Part shown: positions 9,424 through 18,138 of the stretch, piece after piece
Layout of the letters: each line of letters opens with the position of its first letter
Numbering within the stretch: the first letter of the stretch is position 1
NCBI RefSeq assembly: GCF_009792295.1
Contig: NZ_CP039934.1
Location: forward strand, 2,748,501-2,812,500
DNA length: 64,000 nt
DNA from: Myroides fluvii
GTDB taxonomy: Bacteria > Bacteroidota > Bacteroidia > Flavobacteriales > Flavobacteriaceae
Direction of reading: 5' to 3'
The notes under the pieces: generated by a model
What the model saw: the letters and a program-made list of their open reading frames with translations, nothing else
What the model was told of the DNA's origin: nothing
The model's database searches: none
Made by a program: the position numbers and the translations under genes

Positions 9424-12006
9424 ATGAAAAGCATGAAAAATAAAAAATACAATATTGGAAGTAAATTACAAGTTTTGTTCTTGTTTGTATTTTGCCTGTT
9501 CTTACATATAGGCGAAATACGAGCAGAGGGATCTAAAGATTTATATACCGAAAATGCAAAGGGTGGTAGAGCCTATTTAAGAGCTACTAATCGAGTAGCC
9601 TCTCAGTTTCCTTTCTCTAATAACGGAGAACATTTTGTGTATGCTGTGGAAGGAGAAGTTATTGCTTTGGCATCCGATGCACAAATAGGAACGGTTAAAA
9701 AAATAAGTTTGTATGCACCCAATGGGAGCGAAGTTACGCCTGCACGAAATAATGTAAATACAGGGAATATTCCCAATCGAGCTGCGGAACTTGCAGGACC
9801 AGGGCTTCCAGGGCAAGCTAGGAATAACAATGAATATGAAGCGATTTATTATACCGTTCCGGTAGGAGGTAGTGGAATATATCGAGTAACTTTTTTAGGA
9901 AATGCTAGAACACCAGATACGGATTATTTAGGATATGGTTATTCCCCAGCAATAGCATGGCCTACCGCAATGACGAGTAATTATTTAATTGCATGGGATA
10001 TTTCTGTTGCGAGGCAAATTGGTGGAACTTGGAATTGGCTTAAAGGACGTGTTTTTACCACACAGATGACAATGTTTAATGCCTCCTATCCACATAATAC
10101 GAGTCCTACATTCTTACCTAATAGTGGATTCTATGGAAAATTCATTGTATTGACTAAAGATGGGTATGTGTATAAGGTGGATAACAATGGCAATCAAGGA
10201 ATGGCATTTACTTTTATGGTGAATAATCAAGGGTTTCATAAAGTAGGAGATCCTAAAACATCATCGTATCAAAGTATTCCTGCTAGTACGGCCGCTCAGG
10301 TGCAGAATAGATACCACGATCCTCGAAAGGCAGATACGGATTTCGTAACGACCCAAAAAATATTCTATAACCTACCAGATAGCACCATGCCTGAAGAGGC
10401 TGTTGGAGCATTAGCTGGAGGAAAAACCTGGTTAAGAGTACAAGAAAAAAAACTGAATGTAGATGATATTAGAGTAGAAGGAGCAGAAGGAAGTTTGAAC
10501 CAAGTTGGAAATAAAGGAGCTTACATCAAATTTACGAATGAAATTGATGGGAATTACTATATCACAATCAGTCCTAAACCAGGAAATTATTTTAAAGAAC
10601 GCCTCATACAAGGGCCAACTATCATCGGTGAGAATACAATCTTCTGGGATGGAAAAGATGGAGATGGTCTAGTAATATCCCCAGGGTTGGTAGATCTAAA
10701 CGTCGATCTAAAGCTTCGCGGGGCGGAAGTGCATTTCCCGTATTTAGATATCGAATTAAATGAATTCGGAATTATTATTGAGCTACTGTCAACGGATTTA
10801 CAATCGGTGCGATCGGATATTGTCTTCTGGGATGATACCCTAATAGGTAACGGAGGAGGAAGTATGGGATCGAAGTCAAATCCTAGAAATGCAAGTCATA
10901 CTGTTTTGCCAGAGGGTACTTCTAGTAACCTTAATGGACATATATGGGGGCTTGGATCCAATAATACGAATGGTACTTTTGGGGATAATCAAGGAATAGA
11001 TACTTGGACCTTTATCAAAGGAGATGCTATTTCCGTAGGCATTGATGTTGATATTAAAGTAGCTGATTTAGAAGTAGTATCGGTTGTACCTGATAAAACA
11101 ATTCTACACAAAAATGAAGAGATTATCTATACCGTTAAGGTTAAAAACAATGGACCCAGTGATGTAAAAGATGCTGTTTTTACCTTTGATATTCCAAGTG
11201 GTTTTGATCCAGTGCGAGCAACGTTCATTGCAACTACTTGTGGTACAGAAAGTCAAGTAATAGCATATGATAGTACCAATTATGCTTATACTTCAAAGCT
11301 TAATTTGTTAAATGGTTGTGAGATTACGTATGAAATCACGATGAAGGCCATTAGCCCTATACTTGGAACTATTGCAGTAGAAGCAGCCACCTTACGTCCA
11401 AAAGACGTGGTAGATCCTGATGCAACGAATACAGATCCTTTGGTACCACCTACTAATGCACAGTACGAATGTGATCATAATGGTTTGGGAGTTCCTTGTA
11501 ATAATATAAAAACAAATACCGAGGTTAAATACAGTGATGCAGCATTTATCCTGATTAAGGATGGACGTTTTAATGATGATGATAGCAACGGTTCAGCACA
11601 AGCAGGAGAAACACTAACCTATATTTTAAATGTAACGAATACGGGAAGAGCTAAAATTGAAGACATCGTAGTCAGTGACCCTCTTTTAGGAGGAGTTGTT
11701 ACGGTCAATCCTGTAAAGAGTAAAAATACAGATGCTGTTTTGGATGCAGATGAAACGTGGACGTATACTTTAACGTATACCTTAACGCCTGCAGATATTC
11801 AAAATGAAGGTGTTTATAACCAAGCAAAGGTTGAGGGGAAAGATAGTATTACGGGTGAAATCATTGAAATATCATCAATACCAACGGTGCCACTGACGCC
11901 AGGAGATCTTGGATATGACCCAACTAGACCAAATCATACTTTTGTTCCTTTGATTGTTGGTAAAATATTGATATCTAATCCGATGATTCGTCAAAGGATG
12001 AAGTAG
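9424..12006 (+). CDS. DUF11-domain surface protein A
   Basis: An 860-residue exported protein. The signal peptide ends before AEGSKDLY; the start could also be the ATG at 9436. Residues from about 36 to 540 form a large domain I cannot name, with conserved blocks such as GGRAYLRA, FLPNSGFYGKF and SKSNPRNASHTV. A DUF11 beta-sandwich follows (about 545-650, with YTVKVKNNGPSDV), then a second DUF11/DUF7507-like repeat (about 700-820, with LTYILNVTNTG and WTYTLTYTLTPADI). The C-terminus is NHTFVPL...NPMIRQRMK and lacks a recognisable T9SS sorting domain. It is probably read together with the giant repeat gene 71 bases upstream. A paralogue of the same architecture is at 12524-15088. The proposed surface location is inferred from the DUF11 family and the locus. 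Confidence 0.85.
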   Translation: MKSMKNKKYNIGSKLQVLFLFVFCLFLHIGEIRAEGSKDLYTENAKGGRAYLRATNRVASQFPFSNNGEHFVYAVEGEVIALASDAQIGTVKKISLYAPNGSEVTPARNNVNTGNIPNRAAELAGPGLPGQARNNNEYEAIYYTVPVGGSGIYRVTFLGNARTPDTDYLGYGYSPAIAWPTAMTSNYLIAWDISVARQIGGTWNWLKGRVFTTQMTMFNASYPHNTSPTFLPNSGFYGKFIVLTKDGYVYKVDNNGNQGMAFTFMVNNQGFHKVGDPKTSSYQSIPASTAAQVQNRYHDPRKADTDFVTTQKIFYNLPDSTMPEEAVGALAGGKTWLRVQEKKLNVDDIRVEGAEGSLNQVGNKGAYIKFTNEIDGNYYITISPKPGNYFKERLIQGPTIIGENTIFWDGKDGDGLVISPGLVDLNVDLKLRGAEVHFPYLDIELNEFGIIIELLSTDLQSVRSDIVFWDDTLIGNGGGSMGSKSNPRNASHTVLPEGTSSNLNGHIWGLGSNNTNGTFGDNQGIDTWTFIKGDAISVGIDVDIKVADLEVVSVVPDKTILHKNEEIIYTVKVKNNGPSDVKDAVFTFDIPSGFDPVRATFIATTCGTESQVIAYDSTNYAYTSKLNLLNGCEITYEITMKAISPILGTIAVEAATLRPKDVVDPDATNTDPLVPPTNAQYECDHNGLGVPCNNIKTNTEVKYSDAAFILIKDGRFNDDDSNGSAQAGETLTYILNVTNTGRAKIEDIVVSDPLLGGVVTVNPVKSKNTDAVLDADETWTYTLTYTLTPADIQNEGVYNQAKVEGKDSITGEIIEISSIPTVPLTPGDLGYDPTRPNHTFVPLIVGKILISNPMIRQRMK

Positions 12007-12114
12007 TAGGGGGCTCAGGCTCTAATGCCGAAGACCCTCTCAACAGAGGAAAGATGTGTATTGTTTTGAATCGATTCGATTTTTAAACACAGCATAAGGT
12101 GATTTTTTCATTTG

Positions 12115-12150
12115 GAAAAAGGTTAGCTCTTAGAGCTAGCCTTTTTTGTT
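12115..12150 (+). terminator. Terminator after DUF11 protein A
   Basis: AAAAGGTTAGCT pairs with AGCTAGCCTTTT (one G-T pair) around a short loop and is followed by six Ts. It separates the giant-repeat/DUF11-A unit from DUF11-B. Confidence 0.85.
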
Positions 12151-12340
12151 GATTTTACACCTAAAAAAAAGAGGATAACAAACATATAATACTCAATTGT
12201 ATTAGAAGTAAAACTCCGTTTTTTTAGAAAGAGGAGGGATGATGGAGTGCTCTTTTTTAGTTGACTTAGAAGTGTTCATTAGTTTGATTTCTAGTGTTTT
12301 GTGATTTAAAAAAAATCTTTTTAGGGATAGATGGTAAATA

Positions 12341-12407
12341 TTGAGATTTTTTTGGCACAATACTTGATATTTTGAGAACACTAAAATTTGTTTAAGAATT
12401 CAAATAA
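12341..12407 (+). promoter_or_regulatory. Sigma-54-like promoter block 2
   Basis: TTGAGA at 12341, TGGCACAATACTTGA at 12353-12367, and ATTCAAATAA at 12398-12407. All offsets match block 1 and block 3. The putative start site would give a leader of about 145 bases before the start codon at 12524. Confidence 0.6.
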
Positions 12408-12523
12408 CCGTGTAGCCTAAAGTAGTACGATAAGCGAACATATAGCCAGAAAGAGTTTAGTAAAAACATAGATTAGTGGTTGGTTTAAAAATAAAAAAGT
12501 ATAACGAGAAAAATTGAAAAGGA

Positions 12524-15088
12524 ATGATCAGTAAAAAGCATAGGATTGGTAGAAAAATTCAAGTACAATGTATTGTTGTACTTTGTCTCTTGCTAAATAT
12601 AGGAAATGCTTGGGCAGAAGGCTCGAAAGATTTATATCCCGTTGATGCTAAAGGAGGAAGAGCCTATCTAAGAGCTTCAACTACAGAATCTGCCGTTTAT
12701 CCTTATCCAACTTTGGGAACCCATTATGTCTATGCAGAAGAAGGAGAGCAAATTACATTAGCCTCAAGTGCTCAAAGTGCATTAAATAAGAGGATTTTAT
12801 TATATGCACCTGATGGTAATGAAGTGACACTTGTTTTCGAAAAGAATAATGGATTTATTTATAAAAGAGAGGTGGAAGTAGCAGGCCCAAGACTACCTGG
12901 TCAACGAGCAGGAGAGAGTAGGTATATCCCCATTTATTATACAGTACCTGCAGGAGGTGCTGGAGTGTATCGAGTTGAATTTATTAGTTCAAGTGACAAG
13001 ACCACAGGAAATGTATTGGGCATGGAGTATACCGCAGCCGCAGCCGCGTTTAATGTAGGTGGAGGGAATTATTTAAGTGCTTGGGATATTTCAGTAGCGA
13101 AAAAAATAGATAATAGTTGGAATTGGGTAACCGGACGTGTGTTTACTACCGCTATGGCTTTGCATAATCCTTCCTATAATAAACAAAATCAATTTCTTCC
13201 CAATAGTGGATTTTATGGGGTATTTAAAGTTTTGACCAAAGATGGGTATGTCTATAGTGTAGATAATAACGGAAGCCAGGGAATTGCTTTTACCTTTATG
13301 GTAAATAACCAAGGATTTCATAAAATAGGAGATCCTAATACTCCTGCTTATGAAAGTGTTCCATCAACTAAAGCGCTCGATATTCAAAGTCGATATCATG
13401 ATCCGCGTAAAGCCGATACAGATGTTGTGGTAACTCAAAAAATATTTTACAATGTTCCAGATGACAAGATGCCCGAACAAGCCGTAGCAGCTATGGATGG
13501 AGGAAAAACTTGGTTAAAAGTACAAGAAAAACAACTGCATGTAACAGATCTTAGGGTAGAAGGAGCTGAAGGAGGTGCAGAAAATCAAGGAGGAAAAGGA
13601 GCTTATATCCGGTTTACAAATGAAAATGGAGGAGAATATTCCATTCGCATTAAACCTAAAAATGGGAATACGTTTGCAGAACGCGTATTACAGGGAGTAA
13701 CAATCATAGGGAACAATAAAATTTATTGGGATGGAAAAGATGGAACAGGTCGCAATGTTTCCGCAGGAAGGGTTGAGATGCAGGTCAATTTACAATTGCA
13801 TGGAGGAGAAGTGCATTTTCCTTATATCGATATGGAGCTCAATGAAAACGGAATTATTATTGAATTACTTTCGAAGGACACACAATCCGTGCGTTCAGAT
13901 AAAGTATATTGGAATGACAGTACAATAGGTGAGGGAGGAGGAAATTTTGGATCGAAATCTAATCCGCGTAATGCCAGTCATACCGTCATACCAGAAGGTA
14001 TTTCAAGTAGAGTGAATGGTCATATTTGGGGAGTGGCAACAGATAAGACGTCAAGTACTTTTGGTGATGAGCATGGAATTGATACTTGGACTTTTATTAA
14101 AGGAGATGTGGTTTCCACTAGCTTTGATGTACAGATTAAAGAGGCAGATTTAGAAGTGGTTGCCGTCCAATCTGATAAAGAAAAAGTAAAGCAAGGGGAA
14201 GAAGTTACGTATACAATTAGAGTGAAAAATAACGGGCCTGATGCGGTCGAGAATGCTACATTTTCATTTCAAATTCCTCTGGGTTTTGAACCAGTACAAA
14301 CAACAGGGAATACAGGAACGTGTGGAAGTGAAAGTCAAGCACTCGCCTTTGACCAAGAAAAAAACAAGTATACCAGCCAAGTAAACCTGGCAAATCAATG
14401 TGAGATTACTTATACTATTACGATAAAAGTAAACAATCCCACTGTTGGACCTATTGCTGTGGAAGCAGCTATTTTGCGTCCAACAGATGTAATGGATCCC
14501 GATGCAACCAATCAAGAGGAAAATAGGCCCCCTACCGACCCTCATTATGAATGTGAACATAATGGTTTGGGAATACCTTGTAACAATATAAAAACAAATA
14601 CAGCCGTTCGCTATAGCGAAGCCTCATTTATCTTGATTAAAGAGGGGTATTTTAAAGACATAAATAACGATGGCTTTGCTCAAGTAGGAGAAATGATAAC
14701 CTATGTTGTAAAAGTAACAAATACAGGAAAAACAAACATTTCGGATATCAAGGTAATTGACCCGCTTTTAGGTGGGGTCATAACGGAAATCCCTGAAAAA
14801 AGTATCAATGCTGACGACGTTTTGCAGGTGGGAGAAACGTGGGTATATACGCTTACTTATATCCTAACTCCTGCCGATATAGCCCAAAAAGGAGTGTATA
14901 ACCTTGCAACAGTAAAAGGCGTAGACACAGTATTGGATGAAGAAATTGAAACAACTTCTGTACCTACTCAGCCATTAACCCCAACAGACCCAGGATATGA
15001 TCCCAATCGACCAAATCACACTTTTGTTCCCTTAAAAGTTAATCAATGGATGATTGCCAATCCTATGGTTCGTCAAAGAATAAGATAA
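12524..15088 (+). CDS. DUF11-domain surface protein B
   Basis: An 854-residue paralogue of the protein at 9424-12006, alike along its whole length. It has a signal peptide ending before AEGSKDLY, the same unnamed N-terminal domain (GGRAYLRAS, FLPNSGFYGVF, SKSNPRNASHTV), a DUF11 domain (about 545-650, YTIRVKNNGPDAV) and a second DUF11/DUF7507-like repeat (about 695-815). The C-terminus NHTFVPL...NPMVRQRIR matches the tail of protein A, and no T9SS sorting domain is visible. It has its own sigma-54-like block and its own terminator, so it can be expressed alone. The pair most likely arose by duplication; they may be alternative or co-assembling subunits (inference). Confidence 0.85.
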   Translation: MISKKHRIGRKIQVQCIVVLCLLLNIGNAWAEGSKDLYPVDAKGGRAYLRASTTESAVYPYPTLGTHYVYAEEGEQITLASSAQSALNKRILLYAPDGNEVTLVFEKNNGFIYKREVEVAGPRLPGQRAGESRYIPIYYTVPAGGAGVYRVEFISSSDKTTGNVLGMEYTAAAAAFNVGGGNYLSAWDISVAKKIDNSWNWVTGRVFTTAMALHNPSYNKQNQFLPNSGFYGVFKVLTKDGYVYSVDNNGSQGIAFTFMVNNQGFHKIGDPNTPAYESVPSTKALDIQSRYHDPRKADTDVVVTQKIFYNVPDDKMPEQAVAAMDGGKTWLKVQEKQLHVTDLRVEGAEGGAENQGGKGAYIRFTNENGGEYSIRIKPKNGNTFAERVLQGVTIIGNNKIYWDGKDGTGRNVSAGRVEMQVNLQLHGGEVHFPYIDMELNENGIIIELLSKDTQSVRSDKVYWNDSTIGEGGGNFGSKSNPRNASHTVIPEGISSRVNGHIWGVATDKTSSTFGDEHGIDTWTFIKGDVVSTSFDVQIKEADLEVVAVQSDKEKVKQGEEVTYTIRVKNNGPDAVENATFSFQIPLGFEPVQTTGNTGTCGSESQALAFDQEKNKYTSQVNLANQCEITYTITIKVNNPTVGPIAVEAAILRPTDVMDPDATNQEENRPPTDPHYECEHNGLGIPCNNIKTNTAVRYSEASFILIKEGYFKDINNDGFAQVGEMITYVVKVTNTGKTNISDIKVIDPLLGGVITEIPEKSINADDVLQVGETWVYTLTYILTPADIAQKGVYNLATVKGVDTVLDEEIETTSVPTQPLTPTDPGYDPNRPNHTFVPLKVNQWMIANPMVRQRIR

Positions 15089-15166
15089 TAATCAGGTGCA
15101 CGACCTGATAGGTGATACAATTGAAACTGGATTACCTAAAATTAAAGTGATTTATTGTAGTGTAAG

Positions 15167-15202
15167 AGAGGATTAGTTTTTAAAACTACTCCTCTTTTTT
15201 TT
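15167..15202 (+). terminator. Terminator after DUF11 protein B
   Basis: AGAGGATTAGTTTT pairs with AAAACTACTCCTCT (one mismatch), followed by a run of eight Ts. Confidence 0.85.
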
Positions 15203-15414
15203 ACTCCATGAAAAGGTGAAAATCGCTGTGAAACACCAAGATTAAACGTATTGTTTTCAAATGAATTAAACCGCGGAATGAGTGCTTGAAGATCTTTTGT
15301 ATAGCTAAAAATCTTTTTTTTATAAAAATACTTAAAATTTTAATATAACTTAAAATACTGATTGTTAGTTTTTTGTGTTTTGTTTTTGGCTTAATTCTAA
15401 TAAAAAAGCCAATA

Positions 15415-15481
15415 TTGAGATTTTTTTGGCACAATGCTTGATATTTTGTGAATAGTGGTTTTTGTTTAAATATTCAAATAA
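15415..15481 (+). promoter_or_regulatory. Sigma-54-like promoter block 3
   Basis: TTGAGA at 15415, TGGCACAATGCTTGA at 15427-15441, and ATTCAAATAA at 15472-15481, with the same offsets as blocks 1 and 2. It precedes the type B cargo and PorP/SprF pair by about 315 bases; a 40-codon frame lies between. Confidence 0.6.
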
Positions 15482-15509
15482 ATCATAGGGTTCCTGTTTT
15501 CAAGTAATA

Positions 15510-15632
15510 ATGCCGCTCCTAAAAGGAAATTCACGCAAGCGATGGCTTGAGACGCATTACTTAGAAAAGGTCCTAGAGCGAGCTAAGTCCAAAGCCAATG
15601 AGTTGGATTGGTTAAGCAAAAATCAAGATTAA
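15510..15632 (+). CDS. Possible 40-residue leader ORF
   Basis: An ATG-started frame begins 28 bases after block 3 and ends in TAA at 15630-15632. It encodes a charged, helix-favouring 40-residue peptide (contains RKRWLETHYLEKVLERAKSK). It lies in the leader of the type B cargo gene, 134 bases before its start. I do not recognise it. It could be a small gene, a regulatory upstream ORF, a remnant of a longer gene, or chance. Confidence 0.3.
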   Translation: MPLLKGNSRKRWLETHYLEKVLERAKSKANELDWLSKNQD

Positions 15633-15766
15633 GTATAACAGTATAGAAAACTGCACTGCGAATTCAAATGTAATCGCTAAATGAGAGACGAAGAGCACGA
15701 AAGAAATGGAGTGTCTTGCGATTGATTGAGAAACAGCAGTATTGTTTTCGCTATAAATAACAAAGT

Positions 15767-17074
15767 ATGAGAAAAAGAAAAATTTCCACCGCATTAGTAG
15801 CAAGTTGTACGAGTATACTATTATATGGGCAAGCTCCTTCCGTAATTACTAATGAGGGATTATTTATTGTATCTCCTGGAGATTTAGTATCCTTTGAGGG
15901 AACGTTCGAAAATGTAGAATCGGGCCATGTTACTAATGATGGAACCGTGGTTTACTTTCGCGACTTTATCAACAATGGATCGTATGGAATGACAGCCAAT
16001 AAAACGACTTCTACAACGATATTTACGGTTGTTGGGAACCCACAAGAGGCAAAGAAAATTTCAGGAAATCAACTGGCTTCCTTTTATAATATAGCATTTG
16101 ATAGCCCTGTAGATCAGGTTGCTTTTGATTTGAAAAATAATATTGAAGCTTCGGGAATCGTTGATTTTCAACAGGGAATCATCCTCGTGGATTCAACGTA
16201 TAATCCCAAAACTAAAGTATCTCATGGAATGCTGACGTTCAAGAAAGGAGCCAATGCGGTGAATGTAAGTGATGCTTCTCATGTTCGGGGGGCAATTGAA
16301 AAAATTGGGAATGATATCTTTACTTATCCTAGTGGAGATGAAGGAAAATATCGTCCTGCGCGTATTTCTGCTCCTAAAGAAGAAAATGCCGTTTTTGTTG
16401 GGCAATATGTATATCAGGATCCTGCTTTTTTTAAAGCGCGCCCTCATGCAGTGGGCGTTGTGAAAAAACTCAATGATCAAGAGTATTGGATTATCGAAAA
16501 GGGCAACGACAAACAAAGTGATGTCTTGTTGACCTTGAGTTGGGATGAATCCACAACCGCCCCTGACATCCTAACTAATCCCGAAGAAGAATTGCACATT
16601 GTTCGTTGGGATCCCAAACAGCAGTTATGGGTAGATGAAGGAGGGGTAGTGGATATGTCTACGAAAGAAGTAACAACCGTGGCTACAGTAAGAGGATATG
16701 GTTTTTTCACCTTAGCGGCTGTTAAGAAAGACTGGATGATAGAGGGTGATGTGGTGATTTACAACTTGGTAACGGCTAATGGCGATGGTAAAAATGACTA
16801 TTTTATCATTGAAAATATTCGAAATTATCCTAATAATAAAGTAGAAATTTTTAACCGTTGGGGGGCTCGTGTGTATGAAACTACGGGATATGATCCAAAA
16901 GGAGATGGCAGTAGCAATGTATTTAAAGGATATTCAGAAGGTAAGGTGACGATAGACAAAGGAACGAAACTCCCAAGCGGAACGTATTACTATGTTATTA
17001 CTTACGAATACAAAGATGCCAATGGAAGTCGAATGATTAAAAAGGCCGCGAATTTACACCTTGAAACCAATTAA
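15767..17074 (+). CDS. T9SS type B sorting-domain surface protein
   Basis: A 435-residue secreted protein. A signal peptide (MRKRKISTALVASCTSILLYGQ) is followed by about 300 residues of beta-rich sequence with no named domain (NEGLFIVSPGDLVSFEG, FTYPSGDEGKYRPA). The last 105 residues are a gliding-motility-associated type B T9SS domain with NGDGKNDYF, VEIFNRWG and SGTYYYVITYEY. That domain is nearly the same as the fragment at 1-315, so the two cargo genes are paralogues or share a recently copied tail. The stop codon is two bases before the PorP/SprF start, a strong sign of a coupled cargo-partner pair. Export by T9SS and surface attachment follow from the domain; the specific role is unknown. 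Confidence 0.9.
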   Translation: MRKRKISTALVASCTSILLYGQAPSVITNEGLFIVSPGDLVSFEGTFENVESGHVTNDGTVVYFRDFINNGSYGMTANKTTSTTIFTVVGNPQEAKKISGNQLASFYNIAFDSPVDQVAFDLKNNIEASGIVDFQQGIILVDSTYNPKTKVSHGMLTFKKGANAVNVSDASHVRGAIEKIGNDIFTYPSGDEGKYRPARISAPKEENAVFVGQYVYQDPAFFKARPHAVGVVKKLNDQEYWIIEKGNDKQSDVLLTLSWDESTTAPDILTNPEEELHIVRWDPKQQLWVDEGGVVDMSTKEVTTVATVRGYGFFTLAAVKKDWMIEGDVVIYNLVTANGDGKNDYFIIENIRNYPNNKVEIFNRWGARVYETTGYDPKGDGSSNVFKGYSEGKVTIDKGTKLPSGTYYYVITYEYKDANGSRMIKKAANLHLETN

Positions 17075-17076
17075 CA

Positions 17077-18018
17077 ATGAAAACCATGCAAAGAAAAAAA
17101 ATCATAAAAACAGCGATACTATTTAGTTTAAGTGTATTGAGTTTTCAACAAATAAACGCACAACAAGATCCACAATATACCCAGTACATGTATAATCCCG
17201 CAACCATCAACCCCGCTTATGCTGGAAGTGTAGATCGAGTGCAGATTTTTGGACAGTATCGCACTCAATGGGTAGGGCTAGAAGGAGCGCCTAAAACGAC
17301 TCATCTATCCGTAACGACTCCGCTGACAGATACGGGTTTGGGGATGGGTTTTCACTTTAAGAATGACCACTTAGGGGTAACAGATCAAAATAGCTTGGCT
17401 ATTGACTTAGCCTATACAGTGAATTTAAACTATGACTATAAATTAGCCTTCGGACTGAAAGGAGCAGGATCTCTCTTGGATGTGAATTACGATAAATTGC
17501 ATATTTACGATGGTACGGATCCTATTACCGAGAAAAATATCAGCAATAAATTCTCCGCAAATGTCGGAGCTGGGGTGTATTTATATTCAGATAAAGCCTA
17601 TGTAGGATTATCTGTTCCGATGATTTTGTCGAGTAATAGATACAATGATAAGGAGTATAAAATAATGAACGAAAAAGCGCACTTTTACTTGATGGGAGGT
17701 TATGTATTTGACTTGAATCACGAGATTCAGTTCAAACCCGCTGCTTTGGTTAAAGTCGTGCCGGGAGCACCATTGCAAGTAGATCTTACGGCGAATGTTC
17801 TGTTTTACGAGAAGTTTACCCTAGGTGCAGCCTATCGCTGGGATGCTGCTGTAAGTGGATTAGCAGGTTTTCAAGTGACAGATGGATTATTTGTCGGCTA
17901 TACATATGATGCAGATACAAGTAAATTAAAAAATTATCATTCGGGCTCTCATGAGATATTCATGAAGTTTGAACTCTCAAACAAAAAGAAGAGAAAAGTC
18001 GCCCCTCGATTTTTCTAA
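17077..18018 (+). CDS. PorP/SprF family type IX secretion system membrane protein, second copy
   Basis: A 313-residue beta-barrel protein closely similar to the one at 327-1259 along its full length. A signal peptide ends near INAQ; the hallmark QQDPQYTQYMYNP and NPAYAGS follow, and the end is RKVAPRFF. It starts two bases after the type B cargo stop codon and so is translationally coupled or nearly so. Unlike the first copy, no OmpA gene follows; a terminator and convergent genes do. It presumably serves the 15767 cargo (inference from SprF-SprB). Confidence 0.93.
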   Translation: MKTMQRKKIIKTAILFSLSVLSFQQINAQQDPQYTQYMYNPATINPAYAGSVDRVQIFGQYRTQWVGLEGAPKTTHLSVTTPLTDTGLGMGFHFKNDHLGVTDQNSLAIDLAYTVNLNYDYKLAFGLKGAGSLLDVNYDKLHIYDGTDPITEKNISNKFSANVGAGVYLYSDKAYVGLSVPMILSSNRYNDKEYKIMNEKAHFYLMGGYVFDLNHEIQFKPAALVKVVPGAPLQVDLTANVLFYEKFTLGAAYRWDAAVSGLAGFQVTDGLFVGYTYDADTSKLKNYHSGSHEIFMKFELSNKKKRKVAPRFF

Positions 18019-18078
18019 AGATATAAAGGTGTCATAATTTTTTTATTGTTCTGACTGCTTGGCAACAAGCAGTATTTG

Positions 18079-18116
18079 AAAAAGGAGTAGTTCTATTGAG
18101 CGCTCCTTTTTTTTTG
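18079..18116. terminator. Terminator between PorP/SprF and the convergent methyltransferase
   Basis: AAAGGAG pairs with CTCCTTT and is followed by a long T run on the + strand. The A run before the stem gives the minus strand a T tail too, so it may serve both convergent units. Confidence 0.75.
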
Positions 18117-18138
18117 CTTTTTACTACACACAGCTATT

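Noticed and set aside
12341..12376. Housekeeping promoter reading of the shared block
   Set aside because: The TTTTG at the block end lacks TA at the right place (ATATTTTG, not TAnnTTTG), and the TTG upstream is 24 bases away, too far. The TGGCAC-N5-TTGA reading fits better.
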